From Babylonia areolata (taxonomy: Eukaryota > Mollusca > Gastropoda > Neogastropoda > Buccinidae), in assembly GCF_041734735.1 (NCBI RefSeq), contig NC_134876.1, forward strand, positions 99,384,168 to 99,448,167: a DNA stretch of 64,000 bases, given 5' to 3'. A program made the position numbers and the translations under genes. Of the stretch, positions 45,404-56,758 are shown one piece after another; position 1 is the first letter of the stretch; every line of letters begins with the position of its first letter. The notes beneath the pieces were generated by a model. It was not told the DNA's origin. It did not search any database and worked only from the letters and a program-made list of their open reading frames with translations.

Positions 45404-45777
45404 TTAACCCAATCCCACACAGACACTGTATTGGCTGACGAGCATCTTAACCCAATCCCACACAGACACTGTATTAACCCAATCCCACACAGACACTGTA
45501 TTAACCCAATCCCACACAGACACTGTATTAACCCAATCCCACACAGACACTGTATTAACCCAATCCCACACAGACACTGTATTAACCCAATCCCACACAG
45601 ACACTGTATTGGCTGATGAGCACCTTAACCCAATCCCACACAGACACTGTATTAACCCAATCCCACACAGACACTGTATTAACCCAATCCCACACAGACA
45701 CTGTATTAACCCAATCCCACACAGACACTGTATTAACCCAATCCCACACAGACACTGTATTGGCTGACGAGCACCTT
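45404..45777. repeat. 27-bp minisatellite in the last GMPPA intron
   Basis: TTAACCCAATCCCACACAG plus ACACTGTA, about 12 copies, interrupted three times by a 16-bp insert TTGGCTGACGAGCACC. It is a multiple of 3, which explains the open frames on both strands; not a gene. Confidence 0.95.
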
Positions 45778-45837
45778 AACCCTTCTCCCACTCTCCTCCT
45801 TTGTATTCCCTAACAGTTTGTAAAATCCAGCGCTTAC

Positions 45838-46009
45838 CAATGACGGTGATTGAGGGGTTAAGACGGCCATCTTCGGTGAACATGGAGGGTATCTCCAGCT
45901 TGGCAAAGGGCTTGTTGGGGTTGGGGTCATTGGGCGTTCCCTCCACCCGTGTCCAAAAGCCCACCGTGCTGTGCCAGCCGATGATGGAGTGCAGGATACA
46001 GCTGTGGTC
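45838..46009 (-). CDS. GMPPA: GMPPA exon, beta-helix end and conserved GTP loop
   Basis: 172 bp: [19 protein letters not shown], then [19 protein letters not shown] and [19 protein letters not shown] plus one base. VEGTP.DPNPN is a hallmark of GMPPA. Acceptor TTTGTGTCAG is only about 10 bp from a 48-bp minisatellite; donor GTAAGC. Confidence 0.96.
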
Positions 46010-46019
46010 CTGACACAAA

Positions 46020-46955
46020 CAGCACGCTATTCCGTGTGAAACACCTGGATGTATCGTCAGTCACAGCATGTTACTCCGTGTGAAACACCTGGATGTATCG
46101 TCAGTCACACACAACACGCTATTCCATGTGAAACACCTGGATGTATCGTCAGTCACACACAGCATAGTATTCCATGTGAAACACCTGGATGTATCGTCAG
46201 TCACACACAACACACTATTCCATGTGAAACACCTGGATGTATCATCAGTCACACACAGCATAGTATTCCATGTTAAACACCTGGATGTATCGTCAGTCAC
46301 ACACAACACGCTATTCCATGTGAAACACCTGGATGTATCGTCAGTCACACACAACACGCTATTCCATGTGAAACACCTGGATGTATCGTCAGTCACACAC
46401 AGCATAGTATTCCGTGTGAAACACCTGGATGTATCGTCAGTCACACACAACACACTATTCCATGTGAAACACCTGGATGTATCGTCAGTCACACACAGCA
46501 TAGTATTCCATGTGAAACACCTGGATGTATCGTCAGTCACAGCATGTTATTCCGTGTGAAACACCTGGATGTATCGTCAGTCACACACAACACGCTATTC
46601 CATGTGAAACACCTGGATGTATCGTCAGACACACACAGCATAGTATTCCATGTGAAACACCTGGATGTATCGTCAGTCACACACAGCATAGTATTCCATG
46701 TGAAACACCTGGATGTATCGTCAGTCACACACAGCATAGTATTCCATGTGAAACACCTGGATGTATCGTCAGTCACACACAACACGCTATTCCATGTGAA
46801 ACACCTGGATGTATCGTCATCACACAGCACAATATTCTGTATGAAACACCTGAATGTATCGTCAGTCACACACAGCACAACATTCTGTGTGAAACATGTG
46901 CATGTATCGTCAGTCACAGCACGGTATTCCATGTGAAAAACCTGGATGTATCATA
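46020..46955. repeat. 48-bp minisatellite abutting a GMPPA splice acceptor
   Basis: ACACCTGGATGTATCGTCAG recurs 20 times. Unit length is mostly 48 bp with some shorter ones. The end nearest the gene lies about 10 bp upstream (in gene sense) of the acceptor of the exon 45838-46009; the distal units are the most diverged. Confidence 0.95.
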
Positions 46956-47178
46956 AGTGCAACACTTTTGCCCCTCCACTTATCAATATATATGTGTGTT
47001 AAAAGCATGCCGCAAACAGTACCTTGGGTTTTTTCCATCTCATCTCATCCAAAAGACACAACATACACATATACAGGCATGTGACAGAAATCTCTCTTCC
47101 ATCCGTTCTCAGAGGGGTGTGCGTAGGTAATGCAAATGGATCAGTCCACACCCTTTGACACTTTGAAACTGAACTTAC

Positions 47179-47271
47179 CTGCAAAGTAGCACCTTCCAAC
47201 ACGATGGATTCTCGGAGTCGAACCCCTTCTCCCACAATCACATTTCTTCCGATGGTCACGTTGGGTCCCAG
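47179..47271 (-). CDS. GMPPA: GMPPA exon, hexapeptide-repeat beta-helix
   Basis: 93 bp, phase 0 at both ends: [19 protein letters not shown] followed by [12 protein letters not shown]. Isoleucine/valine-patch hexapeptides ([12 protein letters not shown]) are those of the C-terminal left-handed beta-helix. Donor GTAAGTTC. Confidence 0.96.
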
Positions 47272-47670
47272 CTGAACAGTGGCACCAAAGTTATGTTACA
47301 GAGCGGAAAGAATGATAAAAGAAAAGGGAGAATTTCTAGACACCCAAACATCATGCTTCAAATATGAGTCAAAACAGGTTTTATTATCTAACTTTTCAGC
47401 TCTGCATACTTCAAACCACTGTAACTGTTAATACACTGTCAATAACTATCATTACACGAGGAAAGAACACTACCAGGAAAACACCTCCACAACAATACAA
47501 CTGCATTCAGTGTGAAACTTCACAATGCAGGGGACATAATCTGCAGTTCAAGTCATGGCTTGTCAATTCACCTCAGCTGTCTCATCATAAAGGAAATTTA
47601 TCTTCAAGGAAATTTGTTTCGAAAAATTACATTTAATAATACATTTCATACTTTGACCCACTGGTGCGGG

Positions 47671-47990
47671 GGTCTTCTTCTTTGTTCATGGGCTGCAACT
47701 CCCACGTTCACTCATATATACACGAGTGGGCTTTTACCTGTATGACCGTTTTTACCCTGCTGTGTAGGCAGCCATGCTCTGTTTTTGGGGGTGTGCATGC
47801 TGGGTATGCTCCTGTTTCCATAACCCACAGAACGCTGACATAGATTACGAGATCTTTAACGTGCATGTTTGATCTTCTGCTTGCACAGACACACAAAGGG
47901 GGTTCAGGCACTAGCAGGTCTGCACATATGTTGACCTGGGAGATCGGAAAAATCTGCACCCTTTACCCACCAGGCACTGTTACTGAGAGT
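47671..47990 (-). mobile_element. SINE family B, 5' truncated, flanked by a 57-bp direct repeat
   Basis: Body and (AAG)n tail match the copy at 19818. The tRNA-like head breaks off after GCCTGGTGGGTAAAGG-complement sequence. About 57 bp on either side (47613-47669 and 48014-48070) are direct repeats of each other. In the intron between the GMPPA exons at 47179 and 49200. Confidence 0.75.
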
Positions 47991-48249
47991 GCAACTTGGC
48001 TATAGCATCAATCAATTTGTTTCCAAAAATTACATTTAATAAAATATTTCTTACTGCGACCCACTGGTGCAGATTCTGGCTGGGGCCTGATTCCTGTCCT
48101 TGCCAAATATGACTTCATCCAAGTGGAGATATTGAAAGAAAGGCTTTGAGCTGACACTTGACAAGATCAAGAACACTGTATGGAAGGACAATGTCAAGTA
48201 GAAACAGGAGAGTGTGTTTCACTGACACTGAATAATATACACAACATGC

Positions 48250-48460
48250 AGATTGGTGTGCTGGTGAAATGGTTAGAGTGCACACACAAGATCAAATACA
48301 TTCATTAAGGTCCTGTAATCCATGTCAGTCGGAGGATTACGGAAACAAGAACATATCCAGCATATACGCACCCTGAAAACAGAGAACGGCTGCCTATATG
48401 CAGGGTAAATAAATAGAATGGTCATACACATAAAAATGTTACGTCTGAGTGTGTGAATGA
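48250..48460 (+). mobile_element. SINE family B, degraded copy
   Basis: The head is recognisable (GTGAAATGGTTAGAGTGC), then there is an internal deletion to AAGATCAAATACATTC. The body continues through GTAATCCATGTCAG and AACAAGAACATATCCAGC. Older and more diverged than the neighbouring copies. Confidence 0.65.
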
Positions 48461-48640
48461 AACGTATCGAATGACACAGGAAATGACGGATGAGCGCCCA
48501 ATGGCAGCAGTCAGTCGGCTCTACCCAAGTAGGCAGCCTGTTGTGCAAATGACTCCATGTTTCTTAAACATTTACAGTTTGGTCTTTGACCAAAGATAGG
48601 TGATAATGATAAGAAACTCTAAAAAGAGCTGGACAATACT

Positions 48641-49018
48641 TCTTCTTCTTCGTTCGTAGGCTGCAACTCCCATGTTCATTTGTATGTACACGAGCCGGCT
48701 TTTATGTGTATGACTGTTTTTACCCTGCCATGTAGGCAGCCATACTCCGTTTTCAGGGGTGTGCATACTGACTATGTTCTTGTTTCCATAACCCACCAAA
48801 CGCTGACATGGATTACAGGATCTTTAACGTGCGCATTTGTTCTTTTGCTTGCATATAAACACGAATGGGGTTCTGGCACAAGCAGGTCTGCACATATGTT
48901 GACCTGGGAGATCAGAAAAATCTCCACCCTTTACCCACCAGGCACTGTTACCATGATTCAAACCTGGGACCCTCAGATTGAAAGCCCAATGCTTTAACCA
49001 CTCGGGTACTGCGCTCGT
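48641..49018 (-). mobile_element. SINE family B, full length
   Basis: The minus-strand head GAGCGCAGTACCCGAGTGG is at the right end, then CCCAGGTTTGAATCATGG, the body, and an (AAG)n tail at 48641-48655. Inside a GMPPA intron, 180 bp from the exon at 49200. Confidence 0.8.
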
Positions 49019-49199
49019 CGGAAATACAAGATCTTCAGAGAAGAAGCCCCCATCCATCAAGTGTTTCGGCCCTTAACTCCGTACACTCTAAGGGGGCCAG
49101 ACCGCACCCAGGTCATGACTCCTGGATGCCCTTGTATTGCTGCCTTTTATTTTATTCACATCATTATCATCAGCTTCATGGTGATCAAAGGACACTTAC

Positions 49200-49344
49200 C
49201 ACAGCAGTGGGGTGTACTTGAGCTGTGGGATGAATGAAGACATCCCCCGTCACTTTGGGTCTCCCCTCCCCGTTTGTCGCCAAGCGTTCTGGGTGTGTGC
49301 GCTTGTAGATGGCCAGGTAATGTCGGTTGGCATAGATGGCAGCT
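49200..49344 (-). CDS. GMPPA: GMPPA exon, start of left-handed beta-helix
   Basis: 145 bp encoding AAIYANRHYLAIYKRTHPER, then LATNGEGRPKVTGDVFIHPT and AQVHPTAV. The G|AAIYANR join with the previous exon reproduces the SAGxAIYA motif, which settles the choice between two adjacent AG dinucleotides in favour of 49344. Donor GTAAGT. A family C SINE starts about 13 bp upstream of the acceptor. Confidence 0.95.
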
Positions 49345-49356
49345 CTGTGTGGAACA

Positions 49357-49475
49357 GTTTCAGTTTCTCAAGGAGGCGCCACTGCCTTCGGACAAGTCCA
49401 TATATGCTACACCACATCTGCTAGGCAGATGCCTGACAGCAGCATAACCCAACGTGCTTGTCAGGCCTTGAGTGC
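49357..49475 (+). mobile_element. SINE family C, adjoining a third tRNA-headed SINE
   Basis: Starts GTTTCAGTTTCTCAAGG about 13 bp from a GMPPA splice acceptor and runs to GTCAGGCCTTGAG. It joins without a gap to the element at 49476-49745. Confidence 0.7.
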
Positions 49476-49745
49476 ATGCTTATATACTTGTGTACTTATC
49501 AGAGTGGATGTCTTTTTACATAAATCTGCCAGAGGACAAAACTCTCGTTGCCATGGGTTATTTTTAAGTGTGCCAACTGCGTGCTATACATGGGAGCTTG
49601 GTCTATCATCTCATTTGAAAAACTAGACGCTCAGTTTGATTTTCCAGTCAAACTTGGGAGAAAGGGCGAGAGCGGGATTTGAACCCACTCCCTCACAGAC
49701 TCTCTGTACTGGCAGCTGAGCGTCATAACCATTCTGCCAGGTGTG
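49476..49745 (-). mobile_element. tRNA-headed SINE, third type (family D)
   Basis: The minus-strand head reads GGCAGAATGGTTATGACGC with a B box GTGGGTTCAAATCCCGC. The body (ATGATAGACCAAGCTCCC, CCATGGCAACGAGAG, AAAAAGACATCCACTCTG) aligns block by block with the family A body although the head differs. Confidence 0.6.
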
Positions 49746-50582
49746 AAACAATACAGGTGAAAATTAATTAAAAAAAAACTGAATGTGCTGATTATTTTCC
49801 TGTTCCAGTATATATCCTAGTGTAACACAACCACACTATGTAACAGTTATCTTGAAGAAACTTAAAGCTGAAAAGAAAGGAACCATATTCATTTCATCAG
49901 ACTTCTGATGAATTTCTGGCTGAACTCAAAATGTTCTGCCAAATCTTGAAAATAAAATTTTCTACTTTTATTCTTAATACAGAAAGCGTGTTTCATCCAT
50001 AAAAAGGCAAGTAACAAATGCGCTTTTGGTGCTGTGTTAATGTGTTGATGAATGGACACTCATAAACATGTGTGCGACCATGCACACACATACACACACA
50101 CACACACACACAAAAACACACAGAGAATATTTCTGAAAATAATGATCACACAACAGTGAATATAGTCATGTAGACCTATTTACATCAATGGATATAAAAA
50201 TTGACAAAATAAAATCACCATTCACAATTTCCATTCTCACATGTATGTCTGCTCCATAGCTCAGGATCAGAAACAGACAAAAAGAGCATATGTTCTCCCT
50301 CTATTGTGTTTGACATACTCACACACACACACACAATACATTAATGGCACCCAAAACACAAAACTGTCCAAAAAAAAGGGCAAAATATGCTCGTTCTCAC
50401 ACACACACGAATCAAAGGTTCCTGTACCAAGCAAGTCCGTACAGGGATATGTATACACAACTTCACACCAACCTGGATACACACACTCACCTCACCCAAC
50501 CCCTCCCCACCCAAACACACAAAGGAGCACATGCACACACTCTTCACGGCAGGTTTTCTAACACACAGACGAAGCCACGTAC

Positions 50583-50711
50583 CCAGCAGACTTGATCTGA
50601 CTCCAGAAGCGTGATGTCTGAAACATGTACAGAGTCCCTGTGGCAGCCATGGGAAGAAAGACGTCTTGCTCCAGACGGATCACCTCCTTGGAAGGCACTT
50701 GGAAGTCAAAA
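50583..50711 (-). CDS. GMPPA: GMPPA exon, linker to beta-helix
   Basis: 129 bp: FDFQVPSKEVIRLEQDVF, then LPMAATGTLYMFQTSRFW and SQIKSA. IRLEQDVF and WSQIKSAG are diagnostic for GMPPA. The start was chosen at CATTTTCCAG because phase and reading match the previous exon (2+1 bases). A second AG 25 bp inside the exon would lose nine codons. The upstream flank is a tandem repeat carrying the same acceptor motif. Confidence 0.93.
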
Positions 50712-51075
50712 CTGGAAAATGACAACACACTGGAAAATACTATTAGCTAAACATGGCACCACTGTTCGATTGGAGAAAGACAACATGCAGGAAAATGCTA
50801 TCAGTTACTTATGGCACCACTGTTCAACTGGAAAAAAGATAACACTTAGGAAAATATTCTTGACTAAACATGGCACCACTGTTCGATTGGAGAAAGACAA
50901 CATGCAGGAAAATGCTATTTATTAAATATGGCACCACAGTTCAACTGGAAAAAAGATAACACTTAGGAACATATTCTTGACTAAACATGGCACCACTGTT
51001 CGATTGGAGAAAGACAAGACACTGGAAAATACTACTGAAGAAACATGGCACCATTGTTAAACTGGAAAAGACACC
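50712..51075. repeat. 58-59-bp tandem repeat carrying copies of a GMPPA acceptor
   Basis: ATGGCACCACTGTTC-like blocks at 50755, 50813, 50872, 50930, 50989 and 51047. On the minus strand TTTTCCAG (the acceptor motif of the adjoining exon) recurs at about 50730, 50828, 50945, 51022 and 51062; alternate units have CTCCAAT instead. Confidence 0.9.
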
Positions 51076-51530
51076 ACTATGGCAGTGCTTATGAAACATC
51101 CTCTGCCTCTACCATTGTGACAGAGACACCACTTAAAAACAAAGAATGTTGAACAATTAGAATTATGCTTCTGATTTCAGTTTCCATATAAACAAGACAG
51201 ATGACAGCTTTAAAAAAAGTGTAGTCAGATAATAACAACTGTTTATGAGCTATAATAGAGACCTTTTTTTTCAAGTGGTACACATGTGGGGAGGTCTGAA
51301 AATGACTTTCTTGTATTTGTCACTCACTTCTTACAATCAAACTACTATGAGAAAAAATATTTGTCTGGACCAGAGACCATGGAATTCTCTGATATTGCCT
51401 TTTCACAAATTTAGCCTGTTCTACTTCAAGAACAGTTTTACATCATTCAGTTTTACTAGCTGTCTTCAGAATGCAACATTCATGATGTGTGCATGTGTGC
51501 ACATGTGTGTGCTTTCTGTACATACTGTGT

Positions 51531-51553
51531 ATGTGTGTGTGTGTGTGTGTGTA

Positions 51554-51633
<80 letters not shown>
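51531..51633. repeat. (GT)n microsatellite
   Basis: About 50 GT dinucleotides with few interruptions, directly at the 3' end of the family A SINE at 51632-51996. Confidence 0.95.
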
Positions 51634-51635
<2 letters not shown>

Positions 51636-51996
51636 TGAAATTCAGGCTGCTCTCCCGTGGGAGAGCATGTTGGTACACTGAGAGTGGCACCCATTTTTTG
51701 GTATTTTTTTTCCTGCATGCAGTTTTATTTGTTTTTCCTATCAAAGTGGATTTTTCTACAGAATTATGCCATGGACAACCCTTTTGTTGCTGTGGGTTCT
51801 TTAACGTGCACTAAGTGCATGCTGCACAGGGGACCTCGGTTTATCATCTCATCCGAATGACTAGCGTCCAGATCCCCACTCAAGGTCTCGTGGAGGGGGA
51901 GAAAATATTGCCGACTGAGCCGTGATTCGAACCAGCGAGCTAAGATTCTCTCGCTTCCTAAGCAGACACGTTACCCCCCTAGGCCATCACTCCATG
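51632..51996 (-). mobile_element. SINE family A in a GMPPA intron
   Basis: The minus-strand head ATGGAGTGATGGCCTAG is at the right end and a GGTTCGAATCACGG B box at about 51925. The body ends at CAGCCTGAATTTCAC, directly against a long (GT)n tract at 51531-51633, which sits where its simple 3' tail should be. Inside the 12-kb GMPPA intron. Confidence 0.8.
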
Positions 51997-52909
51997 TGTG
52001 TGTGGGTGGGTGGGTGGGTGCATGCTCAAAGCAAATCAGACAGTGATAGCTTCTGTGATCATATGCCTTGTCTTTGTCTCTGTCATCATCAATACGTATA
52101 AGAACATGGATTGATGGTAAAACCAGTAATCTATATACTGATATACAGTTTGCCTGTTAGAACATTGTCAAATACTTCACTACAGCTTAAGACAATAAGA
52201 GCCAATGAAAAGAAAAAGAAAAACAAGCGAGACATATGACACAGAAACAACACAAAAAAACTGTCAAAAATGGAAGCTCACAAAATGAATCATGGTTACA
52301 CATTGATCGTGACAATACTGCAACATTGCATGATACCGCCACATTACTAAGAACAAAGCTTACTTTATATACTCACTTGAAAAACAAAAGAAGACTATCA
52401 AACCTAACATAACCCCAAACCACATCCCTCTCAATAATAATCCTCTTTCGTGTTCTGGCTTAAACATCAATCAGTAGAAAATCCGGACATGCAACTTTCA
52501 ATAAGGAAATATGTACGCTTAAAAATAATCATGTTATCAAATACATAACTAGACATAAACTATATCAGAAGATTCACTTGGGGTATTTGAAGATTACTAT
52601 TCAGGCACAGAACATAAAAAATAGATTGCTAGGTCAACGGCATAACAGTTAAAAAATTTTTAAAAAATCAGACGCTACTTATAGTGCTTACTGTGTTGGG
52701 AATATGCTATTTAGATTGCTTACTGTGTGTGAATCAGGACATTACTGATAAAGAAACTATCTGTATCTAAACTTTGAATGAAAACAGTTTAATGAAGGGG
52801 CTGCCATGGAAGAATTGTTTCGGCACTGGACTTGTGAACCAGTGTTCACTGGTGATCAAAGTTCGAGACTCCCTTTTGGCATGGTGGTGTGTCATCGGGG
52901 AGACACTTT
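51997..52909. other. GMPPA intron sequence, nothing recognised
   Basis: AT-rich, no element or exon identified, up to the start of the 65-bp array. Confidence 0.5.
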
Positions 52910-54917
52910 CAGGTAGGCCTGCCATCTCTCCATGGACGTTATGCACACTCCCACAATCCTTAACTATACCTGATCAGGTATGCCTGCCATCTCTCCATGG
53001 ACGTTATGCACACTCCCACAATCCTTAACTATACTTGATCAGGTATGTCTGCCATCTCTCCATGGATGTTATGCACACTCCCACAATCCATAACTTTACC
53101 TGATCAGGTATGCCTGCCATCTCTCCATGGATGTTACGCACACTCCCACAATCCATAACTTTACCTGATCAGGTATGTCTGCCATCTCTCCATGGATGTT
53201 ATGCACACTCCCACAATCCATAACTTTACCTGATCAGGTATGTCTGCCATCTCTCCATGGATGTTATGCACACTCCCACAATCCATAACTTTACCTGATC
53301 AGGTATGTCTGCCATCTCTCCATGGATGTTACGCACACTCCCACAATCCTTAACTATACCTGATCAGGTATGTCTGCCATCTCTCCATGGATGTTATGCA
53401 CACTCCCACAATCCATAACTTTACCTGATCAGGTATGCCTGCCATCTCTCCATGGACGTTACGCACACTCCCACAATCCTTAACTTTACCTGATCAGGTA
53501 TGTCTGCCATCTCTCCATGGACGTTACGCACACTCCCACAATCCATAACTTTACCTGATCAGGTATGCCTGCCATCTCTCCATGGACGTTACGCACACTC
53601 CCACAATCCATAACTATACCTGATCAGGTATGTCTGCCATCTCTCCATGGACGTTACGCACACTCCCACAATCCATAACTTTACCTGATCAGGTATGTCT
53701 GCCATCTCTCCATGGACGTTACGCACACTCCCACAATCCTTAACTATACCTGATCAGGTATGCCTGCCATCTCTCCATGGACGTTATGCACACTCCCACA
53801 ATCCATAACTATACCTGATCAGGTAGGCCTGCCATCTCTCCATGGACGTTACGCACACTCCCACAATCCTTAACTATACCTGATCAGGTATGCCTGCCAT
53901 CTCTCCATGGATGTTACGCACACTCCCACAATCCATAACTTTACCTGATCAGGTATGCCTGCCATCTCTCCATGGATGTTACGCACACTCCCACAATCCA
54001 TAACTTTACCTGATCAGGTATGCCTGCCATCTCTCCATGGACGTTATGCACACTCCCACAATCCATAACTTTACCTGATCAGGTATGCCTGCCATCTCTC
54101 CATGGATGTTACGCACACTCCCACAATCCATAACTTTACCTGATCAGGTATGCCTGCCATCTCTCCATGGATGTTACGCACACTCCCACAATCCATAACT
54201 ATACCTGATCAGCTATGCCTGCCATCTCTCCATGGATGTTATGCACACTCCCACAATCCATAACTTTACCTGATCAGGTATGCCTGCCATCTCTCCATGG
54301 ATGTTACGCACACTCCCACAATCCATAACTTTACCTGATCAGGTATGCCTGCCATCTCTCCATGGATGTAACGCACACTCCCACAATCCTTAACTATACC
54401 TGATCAGGTATGCCTGCCATCTCTCCATGGACGTTATGCACACTCCCACAATCCTTAACTATACCTGATCAGGTATGCCTGCCATCTCTCCATGGACGTT
54501 ATGCACACTCCCACAATCCATAACTATACCTGATCAGGTATGCCTGCCATCTCTCCATGGATGTTACGCACACTCCCACAATCCTTAACTATACCTGATC
54601 AGGTATGCCTGCCATCTCTCCATGGATGTTACGCACACTCCCACAATCCATAACTATACCTGATCAGGTATGCCTGCCATCTCTCCATGGACGTTACGCA
54701 CACTCCCACAATCCATAACTATACCTGATCAGGTATGCCTGCCATCTCTCCATGGACGTTACGCACACTTCCACAATCCTTAACTATACCTGATCAGGTA
54801 TGCCTGCCATCTCTCCATGGACGTTACGCACACTCCCACAATCCATAACTATACCTGATCAGGTATGCCTGCCATCTCTCCATGGACGTTATGCACACTC
54901 CCACAATCCATAACTAT
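52910..54917. repeat. 65-bp satellite-like array, about 31 copies, each with a 14-bp palindrome
   Basis: Regular 65-bp period (e.g. 53041, 53106). Each unit holds the perfect palindrome TACCTGATCAGGTA and the 8-bp palindrome TCCATGGA. Variation is confined to a few sites (TATGCCT/TATGTCT, ACGTTA/ATGTTA, CCATAACT/CCTTAACT). One unit reads ATCAGCTA, breaking the palindrome. Confidence 0.97.
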
Positions 54918-55017
54918 AGAAACTGAGGTGGAAAAAACCCACACCTGACAGCCTGCACACAACAGGTTGCATCAAGTTTTCAGGCATCATTTTTATGCCC
55001 TATTTCAAACTAAATGC

Positions 55018-55225
55018 ACTCAAATCCCAAACATTCACACCTGGCAACATGGAGCAGATTTTAGGTATCACTCAAATCCCAAACATTCACACCTGGCAAC
55101 ATGGAACAGATGTTAGGTATCACTCAAATCCCAAACATTCACACCTGGCAACATGGATCAGATGTTAGGTATCACTCAAATCCCAAACATTCACACCTGG
55201 AAACATGGAGCAGATTTCAGGTATC
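55018..55225. repeat. About 48-bp tandem repeat, 4 copies
   Basis: CACTCAAATCCCAAACATTC followed by ACACCTGGCAACATGG, repeated four times, within the large GMPPA intron. Confidence 0.9.
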
Positions 55226-56723
55226 ATGTTTCATGTACTTACCTGTCCTGACTATACAGAATTTGGGCATCACTCCTATGCTCCATTCCTGAACTGATCA
55301 GGCTCAGATCCAGACCACTGACTGTTGTGTCGAAAGTTCTTAACTTGTCATTAGATTTATCTGCCTTGACGCTCAAGGAATATAGAGGGCATAAGAATGA
55401 CAACAACGGTCAGGGCCACAACAGCTGACAGTCTAGTTTCTGTTTGTTTCTTTCTTTTCAGTTATGAAATATTCTTCGTTACACACGAGATGTGTTAAGC
55501 TTATTATTTGTCCGAGCGACAACACAACACTGACTACTTGCAACATGATGCAGACTTTAGGCCAGTCTGCAGTGGATCCTTTCTTGAACCCAGTAATCAT
55601 GACTCTCCAACCAAGCCTACCTTACAGCACTTCAAAGTTGTTCACAATGTGTCCAAGATGACCGAGAGGCTATAGCATCTCAATTTACAATGCTATGGGC
55701 ATCAGTTTGATCCCAGACTGCAGCAAAAGTTTGTTTCGTTTTCTTTCCATCACCTGCATCGTCAGGTTGTTTCGCAGCCAGAGGTGAATCCACCCATGTT
55801 CCTTTTCCATCCACAACTGGCAGACCAACAATTCAGTTTCTTTGTTCTGCAAGATGATAGCTGCTGTCTTTCTGAGGATATCATTTTTCTTGTTAGATCC
55901 AAGGTTAGGTGATGATAAGTACAGGAAATGTGGGCGCACTGGTTGACGTTCTTAAAGCGTATGTTAGCTGTCCATCCAAAATGTCAGGATTTAACTGCAC
56001 TTGAGGTGCAAAGAAAGACCTGGATCAAAGTGGATATTAAAAAGGGTGCACTACTGGAACAGTGGGACCAGTGTGTAATATCTGCCAGCCAGACACGTGC
56101 TGTTTGCAACAGTTTCATTCACACACTTGGTCAAGAAGCTGTCAGTACTTCGTCCATAACAGGCAATGAAGTTAGGAAGCACATCCACATTAGCAGCTAT
56201 TTACAAACAACACAACTAACACCTACAGAGACAAACCACACCACACACTAATAAAATATGTACAGCAACATATACACAGATGAAAATTATTAAGGATCAT
56301 TCGACAATTTTCAATAATCTAAATGAATAAAACAATACATACTAAATTAGTCCAAAGGTAATCAATGAAATAAACAAAATACCATTTTCGAAGACCTTTT
56401 ACAATGAAAAACAATCAGAGTCACATCATCTTAAAACCTGATGACATAGTTTCATGAATCTAAACAAAGTAAAAATAAAACACCCAAGCTGCTGAAAAGC
56501 AAATTTTCCACTTATTACAAACCCGTTTCAAACTTGCAGGATGGCTAACTGACTCTACACATTTCATAGAAGACATCCATGAGCGGAGTTGATTAAAACT
56601 CAAAATATCACACGTATGACGATGTGAGCTTCAATCAACTTGATTTATGGACATCTCGGAGTCTATCTCTGTCCTCCCCCTTCCCTCTCGTACACTCACA
56701 TACACCAAATGCTGAACTGTATT

Positions 56724-56758
<35 letters not shown>

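Noticed and set aside
46061-46956. Frames with CETPGCIVS-like or [11 protein letters not shown]-like repeats on both strands
   Set aside because: Translation of the 48-bp intronic minisatellite inside a well-defined GMPPA intron.
52910-54917. Possible CRISPR-like array with palindromic repeats
   Set aside because: The whole 65-bp unit is repeated, so there are no distinct spacers; eukaryotic intron.
55685-56251. Frames of 84 and 107 codons on opposite strands
   Set aside because: No domain, no splice phase compatible with GMPPA, and GMPPA phases already join without an extra exon.
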